The notes under the pieces are model-generated. The model was not told the DNA's origin. It made no database searches and saw only the letters and a list, made by a program, of their open reading frames with translations. A DNA stretch of 64,000 nucleotides from Chlamydia serpentis (GTDB lineage: Bacteria; Chlamydiota; Chlamydiia; Chlamydiales; Chlamydiaceae): positions 496,001 to 560,000 of the forward strand of contig NZ_LT993738.1 in the NCBI RefSeq assembly GCF_900239945.1. The letters run 5' to 3'. Each line of letters starts with the position of its first letter. The stretch's first letter is position 1. Positions 16,322 to 25,216 of this stretch are shown one piece after another. Position numbers and translations under genes: made by a program.

Positions 16322-19159
16322 GTGGAAAATAATAAATCCTCTATTAAAATGGCCTTACTTATTGGAGCTCTAATTTTAGGAAATTTCACAATGCTGTTTG
16401 GTATAACTCCCTTATCTGACTATCTTGCTAGTCAAGACAAGGAGTTTGAAACATATTTTCCTTTAGCTGGCACCCTATCTGATTTGTCTACCTACTTAAA
16501 TAAAATAACTTTCTCTGGAAATAGAAATGATGCAACTCAGGATCTCTCTTTCAATAACTATATTTCGATAAATAATTTTTTAACTAATTCCTCTACGCAA
16601 GGAGGAGCATTTTCTTGCAAATCGTTCTCGCTAACCAATACAGAAGATCTTATTCTCCTCTTAAATAACTTTGCAATTGACAGTGGTGGAGCCATATTTT
16701 CCTCTAATGATGTAAATCTTTCTGATAATCATGGCTTAATGATCTTCTGTGGCAATCAAAGCTTACCTAATAACAATAGTTCCTCTAATGAGAATAAAGG
16801 AGGGGCAATCTCGTCTAATAGCAATTGCACAATTTCAAGAAATCAAGCAACTGGATATTTTGTTAAAAATATGACCACATACAGGGGAGGAGCCATTAAA
16901 GCTAATCAGATCACCATTGGTAATAATAAGGGACCCATATTATTCATGGACAATACAGTTATTAACAATACTGGTGGTGCGATTGATTCTGATCAAAATA
17001 TAATTATAGAAAACAACTCAAAACCTATCTACTTTCTGAATAACCGCTCAGCTTCTGGTGGAGCAATAAGAGCAGAAAATGTGGTTATCCAAAAGAACTC
17101 TCAATCTCTAGTTTTCAGCAATAATTTAGCACTGGAGAACACAGCTCTCCCTAGAATCTCTTCAGGGGGGGCCATCCATTGCTCTTTCAAATTATCGATA
17201 GAAGATAATCCAGGAATTATTTCTTTCAATAATAATTCTTGTGGACGAGACGGCGGTGCTATTTGTGCACAATCACTTAGCATAAAAAATAGTGGCCCTG
17301 TTTATTTTACAAATAATCAAGGAATCTGGGGGGGCGCTGTTACTCTCCTTCAAGACGGCTCTTGCACTTTATGGGCTCAACATGGAGATATTATTTTTTA
17401 TAATAATAGGCACTACGCAACAGGCACTAGCACGCAGAACTCTTTAAATTGCACTAGTAACGTTACAATAACATTAGGAGCAAATGAAAATCGTTCTATT
17501 GTTTTTTATGATCCTGCGAGGCAAAGACATAACGTTAGCTCCATCCAACCTTTCAATCCTGAACCAGAACACTTAGGGACAATTTTATTCTCTTCTGCAT
17601 ATGTCTCGGATGAATCTGTTTCTCGAGAAGACTTCATCTCTCTCTTTAGAAATACTATTGGGCTATATCATGGCACTCTTGCACTTGATGATCGTGCAGA
17701 ATGGAAGGTTTTTAAATTTGATCAATTCGGGGGAACGCTAAGACTGGGAAGCGGAGTAGTTTTTTCTACAACGGGGAGCAGCACTAGTGACAGCGCAGGT
17801 TCTGCAATTAACATCAACAACCTTGCGATTAACTTGCCTGCTATTTTAGAAAAGAGATCCGCGCCCATGCTTTGGATTCGTCCTATAGAGCAACGAGCAC
17901 CCTATACTGAGGACAATAATCCAACAATCAACCTATCAGGACCTCTTACTCTTCTCAATGAAGAAAATCTTGATCCTTATGATAGCATAGACCTTTCTCA
18001 GCCTCTTAGGGACGTCCCTCTTCTTAAACTATCAGACGTTACTGCTAAACACATCAATACAGATAACTTCCACCCCGAAACCCTGAATGCTACTGACCAT
18101 TATGGCTACCAAGGATTGTGGTCTCCTCGCTGGTTAGAAACAACCATAGTTTCTAATAGTTCTTCTGAAGACACTGTAAATACTGTACGCCGAGAACTGT
18201 ATGCTGATTGGACTCCTATAGGATATAAGGTAAACCCAGAACATAAAGGTGTCATAGCTGTTACTACCTTTTGGCAATCTTTCCATAGTCTATTTGCCAC
18301 TCTGCGTAATCAAATTCATCGACAAGAAGGATACGCTATAGCTGCTGGAGAAGCTATAGGACTTTTTCTTCACCAAAATAGCACTTCTGAAGCCCCAGGA
18401 TTTCGTATCGATGCTACAGGGTACTCTTTGAAAACAATATCTCATACTGCTTCTCAGCATAAAGTCGGTATAAGCTTCACCCAGCTATTCAGCAATACTA
18501 AGGAGAGTCACTCTAAAAACAAAGTAGCTTCTCATACTACAACTTTAGTTCTTCAATTGGACAATCCTTGGTTGGCAGAAAGATTTTCTATATCCTCATG
18601 TCTAGCTTATAGTTATGGTCTTCATCATCTCCAAGGCGTTAGAAATTCTGGGACAGTAAAAAGTGAAGGGAGGTGTTACAGCACTACTTTAGGAGCTACT
18701 CTTTGCTGTTCTCTACCTATACAAAGGCACTCAAAATCTCTCAACTTGGCTCCCTTTATACAAGCTATTGCCATTCGTTCAACCCAAACAGCCTTTCAAG
18801 AAATGGGAAATAAACCTAGGAAATTTTCCACTAATCAACCTCTCTACAATCTAACAGTTCCTATTGGCATTCAAAGCTCCTGGCATTCCCATTTCCATCT
18901 TTCTTCCTATTGGGATCTAGAACTTGCATACCAGCCCATCCTATACCAACAAAATCCTGAAGTTAATGTGACACTAACTACTAGCGGATCTACATGGCAA
19001 GTCTCAGAAATCACACTTGCCCGCAATGGAATCTCATTCAGAGGGAAAAACCAAACTTTCTTATTTCCTAACGTATCAGTATTTTTAGATTATCAGGGTT
19101 CAGTATCTTCATCGACTTCCTCACACTATCTCCAAGCAGGAACTACTATTCAATTTTAG
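16322..19159 (+). CDS. pmp_18: Polymorphic outer membrane autotransporter Pmp18, subtype B
   Basis: This 945-residue Pmp starts at GTG 16322, chosen because AAGGAA sits about eight bases upstream. The leader (MALLIGALILGNFTMLFG) follows after nine residues. The passenger has GGAI and FxNN repeats. The middle domain includes HYGYQGLWSPRW and YADWTPIGY, and the barrel ends in Phe (TTIQF). It is closest to the second gene of the cluster. It follows pmp_17 after 16 bases, so the two are probably one transcript. It is convergent with the next gene, with 55 bases between the stops and no obvious GC-rich terminator. Confidence 0.93.
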   Translation: MENNKSSIKMALLIGALILGNFTMLFGITPLSDYLASQDKEFETYFPLAGTLSDLSTYLNKITFSGNRNDATQDLSFNNYISINNFLTNSSTQGGAFSCKSFSLTNTEDLILLLNNFAIDSGGAIFSSNDVNLSDNHGLMIFCGNQSLPNNNSSSNENKGGAISSNSNCTISRNQATGYFVKNMTTYRGGAIKANQITIGNNKGPILFMDNTVINNTGGAIDSDQNIIIENNSKPIYFLNNRSASGGAIRAENVVIQKNSQSLVFSNNLALENTALPRISSGGAIHCSFKLSIEDNPGIISFNNNSCGRDGGAICAQSLSIKNSGPVYFTNNQGIWGGAVTLLQDGSCTLWAQHGDIIFYNNRHYATGTSTQNSLNCTSNVTITLGANENRSIVFYDPARQRHNVSSIQPFNPEPEHLGTILFSSAYVSDESVSREDFISLFRNTIGLYHGTLALDDRAEWKVFKFDQFGGTLRLGSGVVFSTTGSSTSDSAGSAININNLAINLPAILEKRSAPMLWIRPIEQRAPYTEDNNPTINLSGPLTLLNEENLDPYDSIDLSQPLRDVPLLKLSDVTAKHINTDNFHPETLNATDHYGYQGLWSPRWLETTIVSNSSSEDTVNTVRRELYADWTPIGYKVNPEHKGVIAVTTFWQSFHSLFATLRNQIHRQEGYAIAAGEAIGLFLHQNSTSEAPGFRIDATGYSLKTISHTASQHKVGISFTQLFSNTKESHSKNKVASHTTTLVLQLDNPWLAERFSISSCLAYSYGLHHLQGVRNSGTVKSEGRCYSTTLGATLCCSLPIQRHSKSLNLAPFIQAIAIRSTQTAFQEMGNKPRKFSTNQPLYNLTVPIGIQSSWHSHFHLSSYWDLELAYQPILYQQNPEVNVTLTTSGSTWQVSEITLARNGISFRGKNQTFLFPNVSVFLDYQGSVSSSTSSHYLQAGTTIQF

Positions 19160-19214
19160 CAACACTAATTAAAAGAAAGCCTGTATCTATAAGATCGCGA
19201 ATATTTTAAAGCTT

Positions 19215-21419
19215 TTAGGAATCAGTTTCTTGACTGTGATTCAAGTCATGGCCTGTTCTTCTTAGTAAGAGGTTAGTCGTAGATGCAAGGCGGTCTGTAA
19301 GCGGCAGAAATGTAGACATTCTACCACCTATTGCGCTAAAAGTAGTCCTAGCCATGTGCTCTGATGTCTCTGTTTTCACGGTACTCGCAATATCATAAAT
19401 CATTGATGCTCTGATTTCTGCTCCAAATCCACGAGGTACCATAATTATATTCTCTTCATTGTTAGGTATCGGCGTTGTCGTAGAAGATGCAACAAAAGGA
19501 TTTACCGAAATATCAGTGTTGCTATTCTCTAGTCCAAAAAAACCTATCTCCTCATATATATGCTCATTACTCGGATCTGTAGGAGGAAAAGGCGGTGGTG
19601 GAAGAGGAACACCAAGTTGATTTGGAGAACGCTTTGCTCTGGGTGTCGAAGAAGGAGAAGGACTGAAACCTCTAGAAGCTCCTGGACGAGTCGGAAGATC
19701 ATAAATGACAGGAGTTGGGGGCCTAGGAATATTATATATGTGCTCATCAACTGGTGTAGGAGAAGTATCACTAACTGAAGTCAAATTGCTTTCGTTTTTT
19801 TTCACACCATAATCTCTAGGGGTACTTGGAACATCATAGATTCCATCTTTTCGTCGAGGGACATCATAAATAGCGTTCACAAATGGAAATAACACTTCAT
19901 CGATTCCCGAAACAAGTACTCTAGGATTATTTGTTTCCCAACTTTTGACTTCTTCCTCAGAAATAGAAACGAACCGCGATTCCTGTTTTGGCGATTCAGG
20001 GTTTTCTTCAATCCTAGTTCCTTTATTTAACCATCTTCCTAAAGCACCTATTAACCCAGGTTCGGAATTATTTGGTGGTGGTTTACCCCCTCCTCTTTGG
20101 GTCAACTCAGGGATGGGACTCCCCTTCTCAACAGTAGAAACGTCTGGAATCTCTTCAGCTGCGATATCTTCCTCTTCATCAGAAATTACATACTCTCCTC
20201 CTCGGCATACACAACAACGCCTTACAGCCTCAACAGCTGCATGACGAATAGCACGTAGTATGTTGAAAAGGCGTCTCACAACACTAAGGATCGTGCCTAA
20301 AAGAGAAAAAAGAACACTAAAAAGTGCATTATGCAATTTAAAGGTTAGCCTTGCTAAAGCTCCTTCAGGAACCGAAGAACTTTCGTCCGTTGGCAATCTA
20401 GAAGTCTTAACTTCTGCTGTTTCTTGAGCCATACGAGACTCGGAGCTCCTGACTTCTTGATCTGTACTCGATGAAAAATGCTCGTGAATGTTAGAGAGTG
20501 TGTTAATTAGTTCCCCACTAACTTCATTTAAGGCATCATCAAGCCTCGTTCCATCATCGAGGAGAGATGCAAGCTCAGGATCAGTCAAATTCGAACAAAT
20601 TGAATTGATGTCACTAGTATTGGTTGTCTCTCTAAAAAGTGTTTCTGCATAAGAACTTGAAGATGAAAGCTCTAATCTCTCGGCAAGTTGCATTTCGGTC
20701 ACTTTAATAAGAGCTTGCAAGCCACGTTCCATAGATTTTTTTGTATCAAATTCAAGTTGATTGTTTGTTTTTACTTCACCCAACTCGTTTTTTAACGATT
20801 GTATCCGTGTAGAAAGTTCCTCGACACTCAAAAACTCAGTATCTTTAGGTTTTTCATCTTGAGGAAGTTGTAAACGTTCATAAGCATTCTTTATCAGTCT
20901 AGTGAAACCTGTTTGTTCCTTCCCTGAAGGAGTTGCAAACAAATATTGAGATTTTTCACTACCTGCAGTAGCTCCCTGAAAAGACGTGTTTTCACCTGAA
21001 TTACTTGCCGCCTCTGTTTTCAAAGTGCTTGCTGTTTTTTCTTTGTTTTCTCGGAGTTCCTGTGTCTTTGATGTTTGAACGAATACGTTACGTGTCCGAT
21101 GCGTTTGAACCTTATAATCTTGAGAGCGGGATTTACTAAAAGCTCCTAGTCCCTTCTTTATGCCAGAACGTATACGCTTAAAAAAGCTATTACTGGACGA
21201 AGAAGCCCCTTCTGAAACACCTTCAGATTTCTGACCTCCTAAAGGAGATAAAAGACCATCTGAACTGGACGCTTCTGATGCCTCATCACTGTTTGAAGAT
21301 GTATGAGAAATCTCATGCCCCCCAAGATTACCTTTAGGAGAAGGTGATCTGCTTTTACGCCCGTTATCTTCAGGTGGAATGTTTCCCAATCCACTAGGTC
21401 TTCCTATCCCTGATGTCAT
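19215..21419 (-). CDS. Disordered effector-like protein with repeated SH2-ligand-type tyrosine motifs (CPn0472-like)
   Basis: This is a 734-residue protein with a good ribosome-binding site (AGGAAG five bases before ATG). It is mostly hydrophilic and rich in Ser, Glu and Pro. In order it has a Ser/Gly-rich N-terminus with NLGGHEIS, a basic amphipathic segment at about 78-96, and a coiled-coil-like region at about 180-330. A hydrophobic/amphipathic segment at about 358-390 leads directly into HAAVEAVRRCC at about 393-403. The C-terminal tail is Pro-rich with tyrosines at 518, 528, 562, 573, 622 and 675 in IYDVP, IYDVP, EHIYNIP, IYDLP, EHIYEEI and IYDIA contexts, plus LPPPPFPP before Y622. These resemble phosphotyrosine docking sites for eukaryotic adaptors, so a type III secreted effector is likely. 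That is inference; no experimental report is known to me. It is a divergent relative of the next gene. Confidence 0.8.
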   Translation of the reverse strand: MTSGIGRPSGLGNIPPEDNGRKSRSPSPKGNLGGHEISHTSSNSDEASEASSSDGLLSPLGGQKSEGVSEGASSSSNSFFKRIRSGIKKGLGAFSKSRSQDYKVQTHRTRNVFVQTSKTQELRENKEKTASTLKTEAASNSGENTSFQGATAGSEKSQYLFATPSGKEQTGFTRLIKNAYERLQLPQDEKPKDTEFLSVEELSTRIQSLKNELGEVKTNNQLEFDTKKSMERGLQALIKVTEMQLAERLELSSSSSYAETLFRETTNTSDINSICSNLTDPELASLLDDGTRLDDALNEVSGELINTLSNIHEHFSSSTDQEVRSSESRMAQETAEVKTSRLPTDESSSVPEGALARLTFKLHNALFSVLFSLLGTILSVVRRLFNILRAIRHAAVEAVRRCCVCRGGEYVISDEEEDIAAEEIPDVSTVEKGSPIPELTQRGGGKPPPNNSEPGLIGALGRWLNKGTRIEENPESPKQESRFVSISEEEVKSWETNNPRVLVSGIDEVLFPFVNAIYDVPRRKDGIYDVPSTPRDYGVKKNESNLTSVSDTSPTPVDEHIYNIPRPPTPVIYDLPTRPGASRGFSPSPSSTPRAKRSPNQLGVPLPPPPFPPTDPSNEHIYEEIGFFGLENSNTDISVNPFVASSTTTPIPNNEENIIMVPRGFGAEIRASMIYDIASTVKTETSEHMARTTFSAIGGRMSTFLPLTDRLASTTNLLLRRTGHDLNHSQETDS

Positions 21420-21521
21420 AAGTACTTCCTAGAAAGAAAAATCTTTTTATAAAGAAACTTGATTTTAAAAAATTTTCGAGAATCATGCGTCACTCTTGAA
21501 GCGCCTCTTAGATCTTAAGAA

Positions 21522-23102
21522 CTAGTTATCATCCTTGGGCTTAAATAGCTTAATGTGTTCAAAAGCTAATCCCTCCTTCCCATCCTGATTTCCAGCATGA
21601 GCTTGTCGTTGATTCCAGTCTGCCAAAAAATTAACAAGTTCCTCTGAGAGAGCACTTCTTGGAAAAGGAGTATCATTATTATTTGTACCTGAATCTCCTC
21701 CTAATGGTCGCATTTCTATTGACTCTCCACTCATCCCCTCGGTTACTACTCCTTCACTCTGCAACCAACTTATTGTATCGTCTCTAAGAGAAGCATCCTC
21801 ATTATCATCATATCTAGGTTGTAAATGCTCGTTCCTACGTGGATTAAAACATCGACGTACTGCCTCAGCAGCAGCATGACGAGCTCTATTCAATTGCATA
21901 GCAAGACTTCTGAAGAAAGCTGCGAGTGCTTCGAATATTCCCCTTACCAAATTCCGTAGAGCCATCCGTATTCTATCAGCTCTAGATTGACTACTTGTTC
22001 CTTCAGCTGAAGTTTTTTCTGCTTCAGAATTCAAATCTGCAAGTTTTGCATACTCAACGCCTGTTGCTAATTCAACAGGAGATTCTCTTTTGTCGTTTTT
22101 TGTGGCCCATTCTATTTGGGCATAGATAAGATCGTCGTCCATAAGAAGATCTTCTATTTTGTTCTCGACCTTGATTCCTTCGTTCATGCAATCTGAGAGA
22201 TATTGATCATCCACTTGTCCCCAATTTACTTCTTCTGAACTAATAGAAGATACGTCTTCCTGCAATTCTCTCATCAGAGCTTGAGCTCCTTCGGATACTT
22301 CTCGAGGCAAAAACTCAGGAGCTAATGCATTCAATTCTGTTAAAGAATCACTAAGATTATTTACAGCCTGATTAGGATCAAAGTCATCATCTATAAAATA
22401 TCCCGTTGAAGAGACGGTGCGACTGTCTAGTGATGTCTTGACTTTACCTATAAACTTTTCCCCTGCTAATGCCATTGATCCTGAAGCTCGTTTCATGGCG
22501 TCCCTAGTCTGCTCTACAGCTTTCTGCAGTTTTGATAACGATGATGATGAACTAACAGAAGAGGTATCTTCATCTTTCTGATCAATAGGATTCATATGCT
22601 CGTCATAATAGAATGTACTTCTGCTCTTTGATTGATGAACATTATCTTCTGGATGAGAACTTTTTTGTGTGGTTTTATCTTCTGTATCTGGCTCTTGAAC
22701 CTCTTCTAGAAAATCCACGTCAGTTTCTCTCCTCTGGATACGCTCTCTAAAGCCTTCAAGTCCTGGAAGCCGGACTCCATGTTCAACATACCCTGGAAGA
22801 CGAGGAGAAGAGATCTCACGAGGTGTCGGAGAGGATGGTCGACGAAAAATCTTTTTAACACCGTTCCAAATTCTCCCAAGTAATCCAGGTTTCTTATCTC
22901 CTGAACTTCCGGGTTCTTTCGTACTCGGCATAGGAATTTTTTCAGACCCACCTAATTGCGCCTTCCTTTCTTCTATGCTAGGGCCAAAGTTTTCAGTGCT
23001 AACTTCGTGCGGACCTAAATTCTCTTTTTGAACCTTCCTATCCCTTTTAGGGGGAAGTGGAGGAGGTGTTCTTCCTGGACCGCCTATACCACCAACTGCC
23101 AT
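21522..23102 (-). CDS. Secreted lipid-interacting effector, probably LIPP (CPn0473-like)
   Basis: This 526-residue protein sits directly after the CPn0472-like gene and before glgB's neighbour. That position matches my memory of CPn0473, reported as LIPP, which inserts in the host membrane and promotes phosphatidylserine externalisation during entry. The N-terminus carries PPPLPPKR at residues 13-20, a class II SH3-ligand pattern, then NLGPHEVS and a basic amphipathic helix (LLGRIWNGVKKIFRRP). A long acidic middle follows, then a hydrophobic/amphipathic region at about 375-405 leading into HAAAEAVRRC at about 406-417, shared with the 734-residue neighbour. The C-terminus is acidic. AAGG precedes the ATG. 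The LIPP identity rests on gene order, not on a search. Confidence 0.7.
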   Translation of the reverse strand: MAVGGIGGPGRTPPPLPPKRDRKVQKENLGPHEVSTENFGPSIEERKAQLGGSEKIPMPSTKEPGSSGDKKPGLLGRIWNGVKKIFRRPSSPTPREISSPRLPGYVEHGVRLPGLEGFRERIQRRETDVDFLEEVQEPDTEDKTTQKSSHPEDNVHQSKSRSTFYYDEHMNPIDQKDEDTSSVSSSSSLSKLQKAVEQTRDAMKRASGSMALAGEKFIGKVKTSLDSRTVSSTGYFIDDDFDPNQAVNNLSDSLTELNALAPEFLPREVSEGAQALMRELQEDVSSISSEEVNWGQVDDQYLSDCMNEGIKVENKIEDLLMDDDLIYAQIEWATKNDKRESPVELATGVEYAKLADLNSEAEKTSAEGTSSQSRADRIRMALRNLVRGIFEALAAFFRSLAMQLNRARHAAAEAVRRCFNPRRNEHLQPRYDDNEDASLRDDTISWLQSEGVVTEGMSGESIEMRPLGGDSGTNNNDTPFPRSALSEELVNFLADWNQRQAHAGNQDGKEGLAFEHIKLFKPKDDN

Positions 23103-23311
23103 AATTGAACCTTAAAATGAGCAAACTATTTTTATAAAACTATATAAATAGAATTTTAAACAAAAACATTTTAAAAACAAATTAAACAATTACAAATGAT
23201 ACAATTTTATTAACTTAAACCATTAAAATTAAATACACAGGATGATTAAAGAAAAATAAAACTATAAAGATCGAAGAATTCTTTGAAATTCTCAGCCCCA
23301 GAGGATAAAAG

Positions 23312-25102
23312 TTATGGACCTCCACCTACATCAACATCAACATCAATAAAATCTATGGGACCATCAGCATCAAACAAATAATCTTGTGCAGCAGCCATTG
23401 CTTCAACCACTAAATCATTAGCAATCGAGCGCATTTTACTTTCGGGACCATAGAGGATTTCGTGACGACTACGACGACGTTCATAAAGTTTAATAAACAT
23501 ATCATAGAGCCAATTGACAAAGTTACTCATTAAAATAGAGCCTGCTAACACTAAAGTAGCACCTCCCAAAGCAAGAACTCCCGGAATTATAGGAGCAAAT
23601 ACAGGAACTAGCGCAAGAAGCATGATGCCTATTCCTACACCAAGTAGAATTCCTCCCACTAGAAGACTATTGACCTCCCCACCTTTTTCAAAATTGCGGA
23701 CTTCCTCAAGAATAGCAGCATCTGTCTTCTTGATCTGTTTTCTGTAGACAGTTTTCCACATCTGATTAAACTCTTGATCCGAGAAAGTAAGACCTGACTG
23801 AATTAAAAACTTACGTACATGCTTTTTACTTTTAGCTTCTTTCCAACGTAATCTACTGATATTTAATCGTGCTTTCAACTGGCACGCAAGATAGGAAAAT
23901 CCTGAGGAGACCATAGGAAGTGTTACAGAAGCAACAGCAGATCCTACAGAGCTAACAAGCAAAACCTGCACTACAGTTAATCCACCAAATCCGGTTACTA
24001 AGAAAGCAGCAATGCTAGCCAAAAGTAATAATGTAGTGAGAGCAAGGATGATTTTCTGTTTTGTAGTGAGTGAAATCCTCTTATTGATTTCCTCAGAAGA
24101 CAGCCTGGTATTTGAGATCTCATCTAAATCTTCAGAAAGATTAGAATCAACTTCGATTACAGAAAGAGGGTTTTCATTAGCTTTAGTTTCATAAAAATTT
24201 GGGAGCTCTTCTGTACGAATATTTTTTAAAGAAGTATCTACAAAAAGTTCTGTTTTCTCCTGAGCAGCAAGGAAACTTCTCCATATTCCAATACTACTAT
24301 GGAGCACTGTCTGCAAAATTGCTGTGATTCCTATAGAAATTAATGGTGGCGCCAGAACAAGAGCAACAACAGCAGGAGTCCCTCCTAAAAATACGCTCCC
24401 AGCAATCGCAAGGAGTATTCCTAAAATTGCAAAACCCACTCCAAGAGTCATAATTGACAAAGCTATATAATGTAGTTTTTTTGCTTCCTTTATCGTTTCT
24501 GCTTCTGTCAGTTTCTCTCCCTTAGCAACCTTTTCAGATCTAAAAAACTTAGCATAAATATAATGACTCATACTCGCGAATGTAGTTTGACTTCCTCGAC
24601 CATAAGCACTAGATCCCAGGCTACCGATTAAGCTACCATACCCTCCAGGAATAAAACTTGACCCCACTTTTACAGCTAAACCCATAACTGTGAATCCTGT
24701 TCCTACAGCTAAGGCGCTTTTAATTCTTCTGGATTCCCGCATCTTGGGAGAAATATGATCACGGACCATATAGACTAAGCTTTTCATTATAGAAAATCCA
24801 CCGATCCCTACTCCTGAAATAGCTATGCCTAAAAGGATTGCCTGAGGTACTCCTGGGGCTAAGACCGTTAAAGCTACAACAACGACAGAAACTGCAACTA
24901 ATAAAACAACTAATCCAGCAACTATAGTTACAGAGTGAGTAAAGATGCTCTTTCGCAATCCTATGTCTTCAGAATGTATATCTGATATTGCATTCCCTAA
25001 AGGCAAGTTGCGTTTAGGGTGAATAAGAAGCGAGGTTTTCTCCGTTACTGTAGGCAAAGAAGAATATAGAGAATCGTTATTATTAATTGGTGTTGTAGAC
25101 AT
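23312..25102 (-). CDS. Polytopic membrane protein with paired hydrophobic hairpins (CPn0474-like)
   Basis: This 596-residue protein has at least four hydrophobic clusters, each long enough for two membrane passes: about 52-105, 130-155, 215-275, 350-400 and 480-545. Between them lie charged loops with many Lys and Glu. The C-terminus is acidic and ends DVDVDVGGGP. The bilobed hydrophobic pattern recalls chlamydial inclusion membrane (Inc) proteins, but more than one hairpin is present and no recognised domain was found. It lies between the effector-like pair and glgB on the same strand, separated by 209 and 114 bases of AT-rich DNA, so it may have its own promoter. I do not recognise a function. 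Confidence 0.75.
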   Translation of the reverse strand: MSTTPINNNDSLYSSLPTVTEKTSLLIHPKRNLPLGNAISDIHSEDIGLRKSIFTHSVTIVAGLVVLLVAVSVVVVALTVLAPGVPQAILLGIAISGVGIGGFSIMKSLVYMVRDHISPKMRESRRIKSALAVGTGFTVMGLAVKVGSSFIPGGYGSLIGSLGSSAYGRGSQTTFASMSHYIYAKFFRSEKVAKGEKLTEAETIKEAKKLHYIALSIMTLGVGFAILGILLAIAGSVFLGGTPAVVALVLAPPLISIGITAILQTVLHSSIGIWRSFLAAQEKTELFVDTSLKNIRTEELPNFYETKANENPLSVIEVDSNLSEDLDEISNTRLSSEEINKRISLTTKQKIILALTTLLLLASIAAFLVTGFGGLTVVQVLLVSSVGSAVASVTLPMVSSGFSYLACQLKARLNISRLRWKEAKSKKHVRKFLIQSGLTFSDQEFNQMWKTVYRKQIKKTDAAILEEVRNFEKGGEVNSLLVGGILLGVGIGIMLLALVPVFAPIIPGVLALGGATLVLAGSILMSNFVNWLYDMFIKLYERRRSRHEILYGPESKMRSIANDLVVEAMAAAQDYLFDADGPIDFIDVDVDVGGGP

Positions 25103-25216
25103 AGAAGAAATACTAATAATTATTTTTAATTATAAAACAATTATTAATATCAATTATAAATCAAAAATATAAAAAATAATTAACAAGTTAGAAATGAAAT
25201 ATTTAAAATTAAACTT

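Noticed and set aside
7452-19159. Poly-G phase-variation tracts in the pmp genes
   Set aside because: The longest G runs in these genes are about six bases, too short to call slippery tracts like that of pmp_10.
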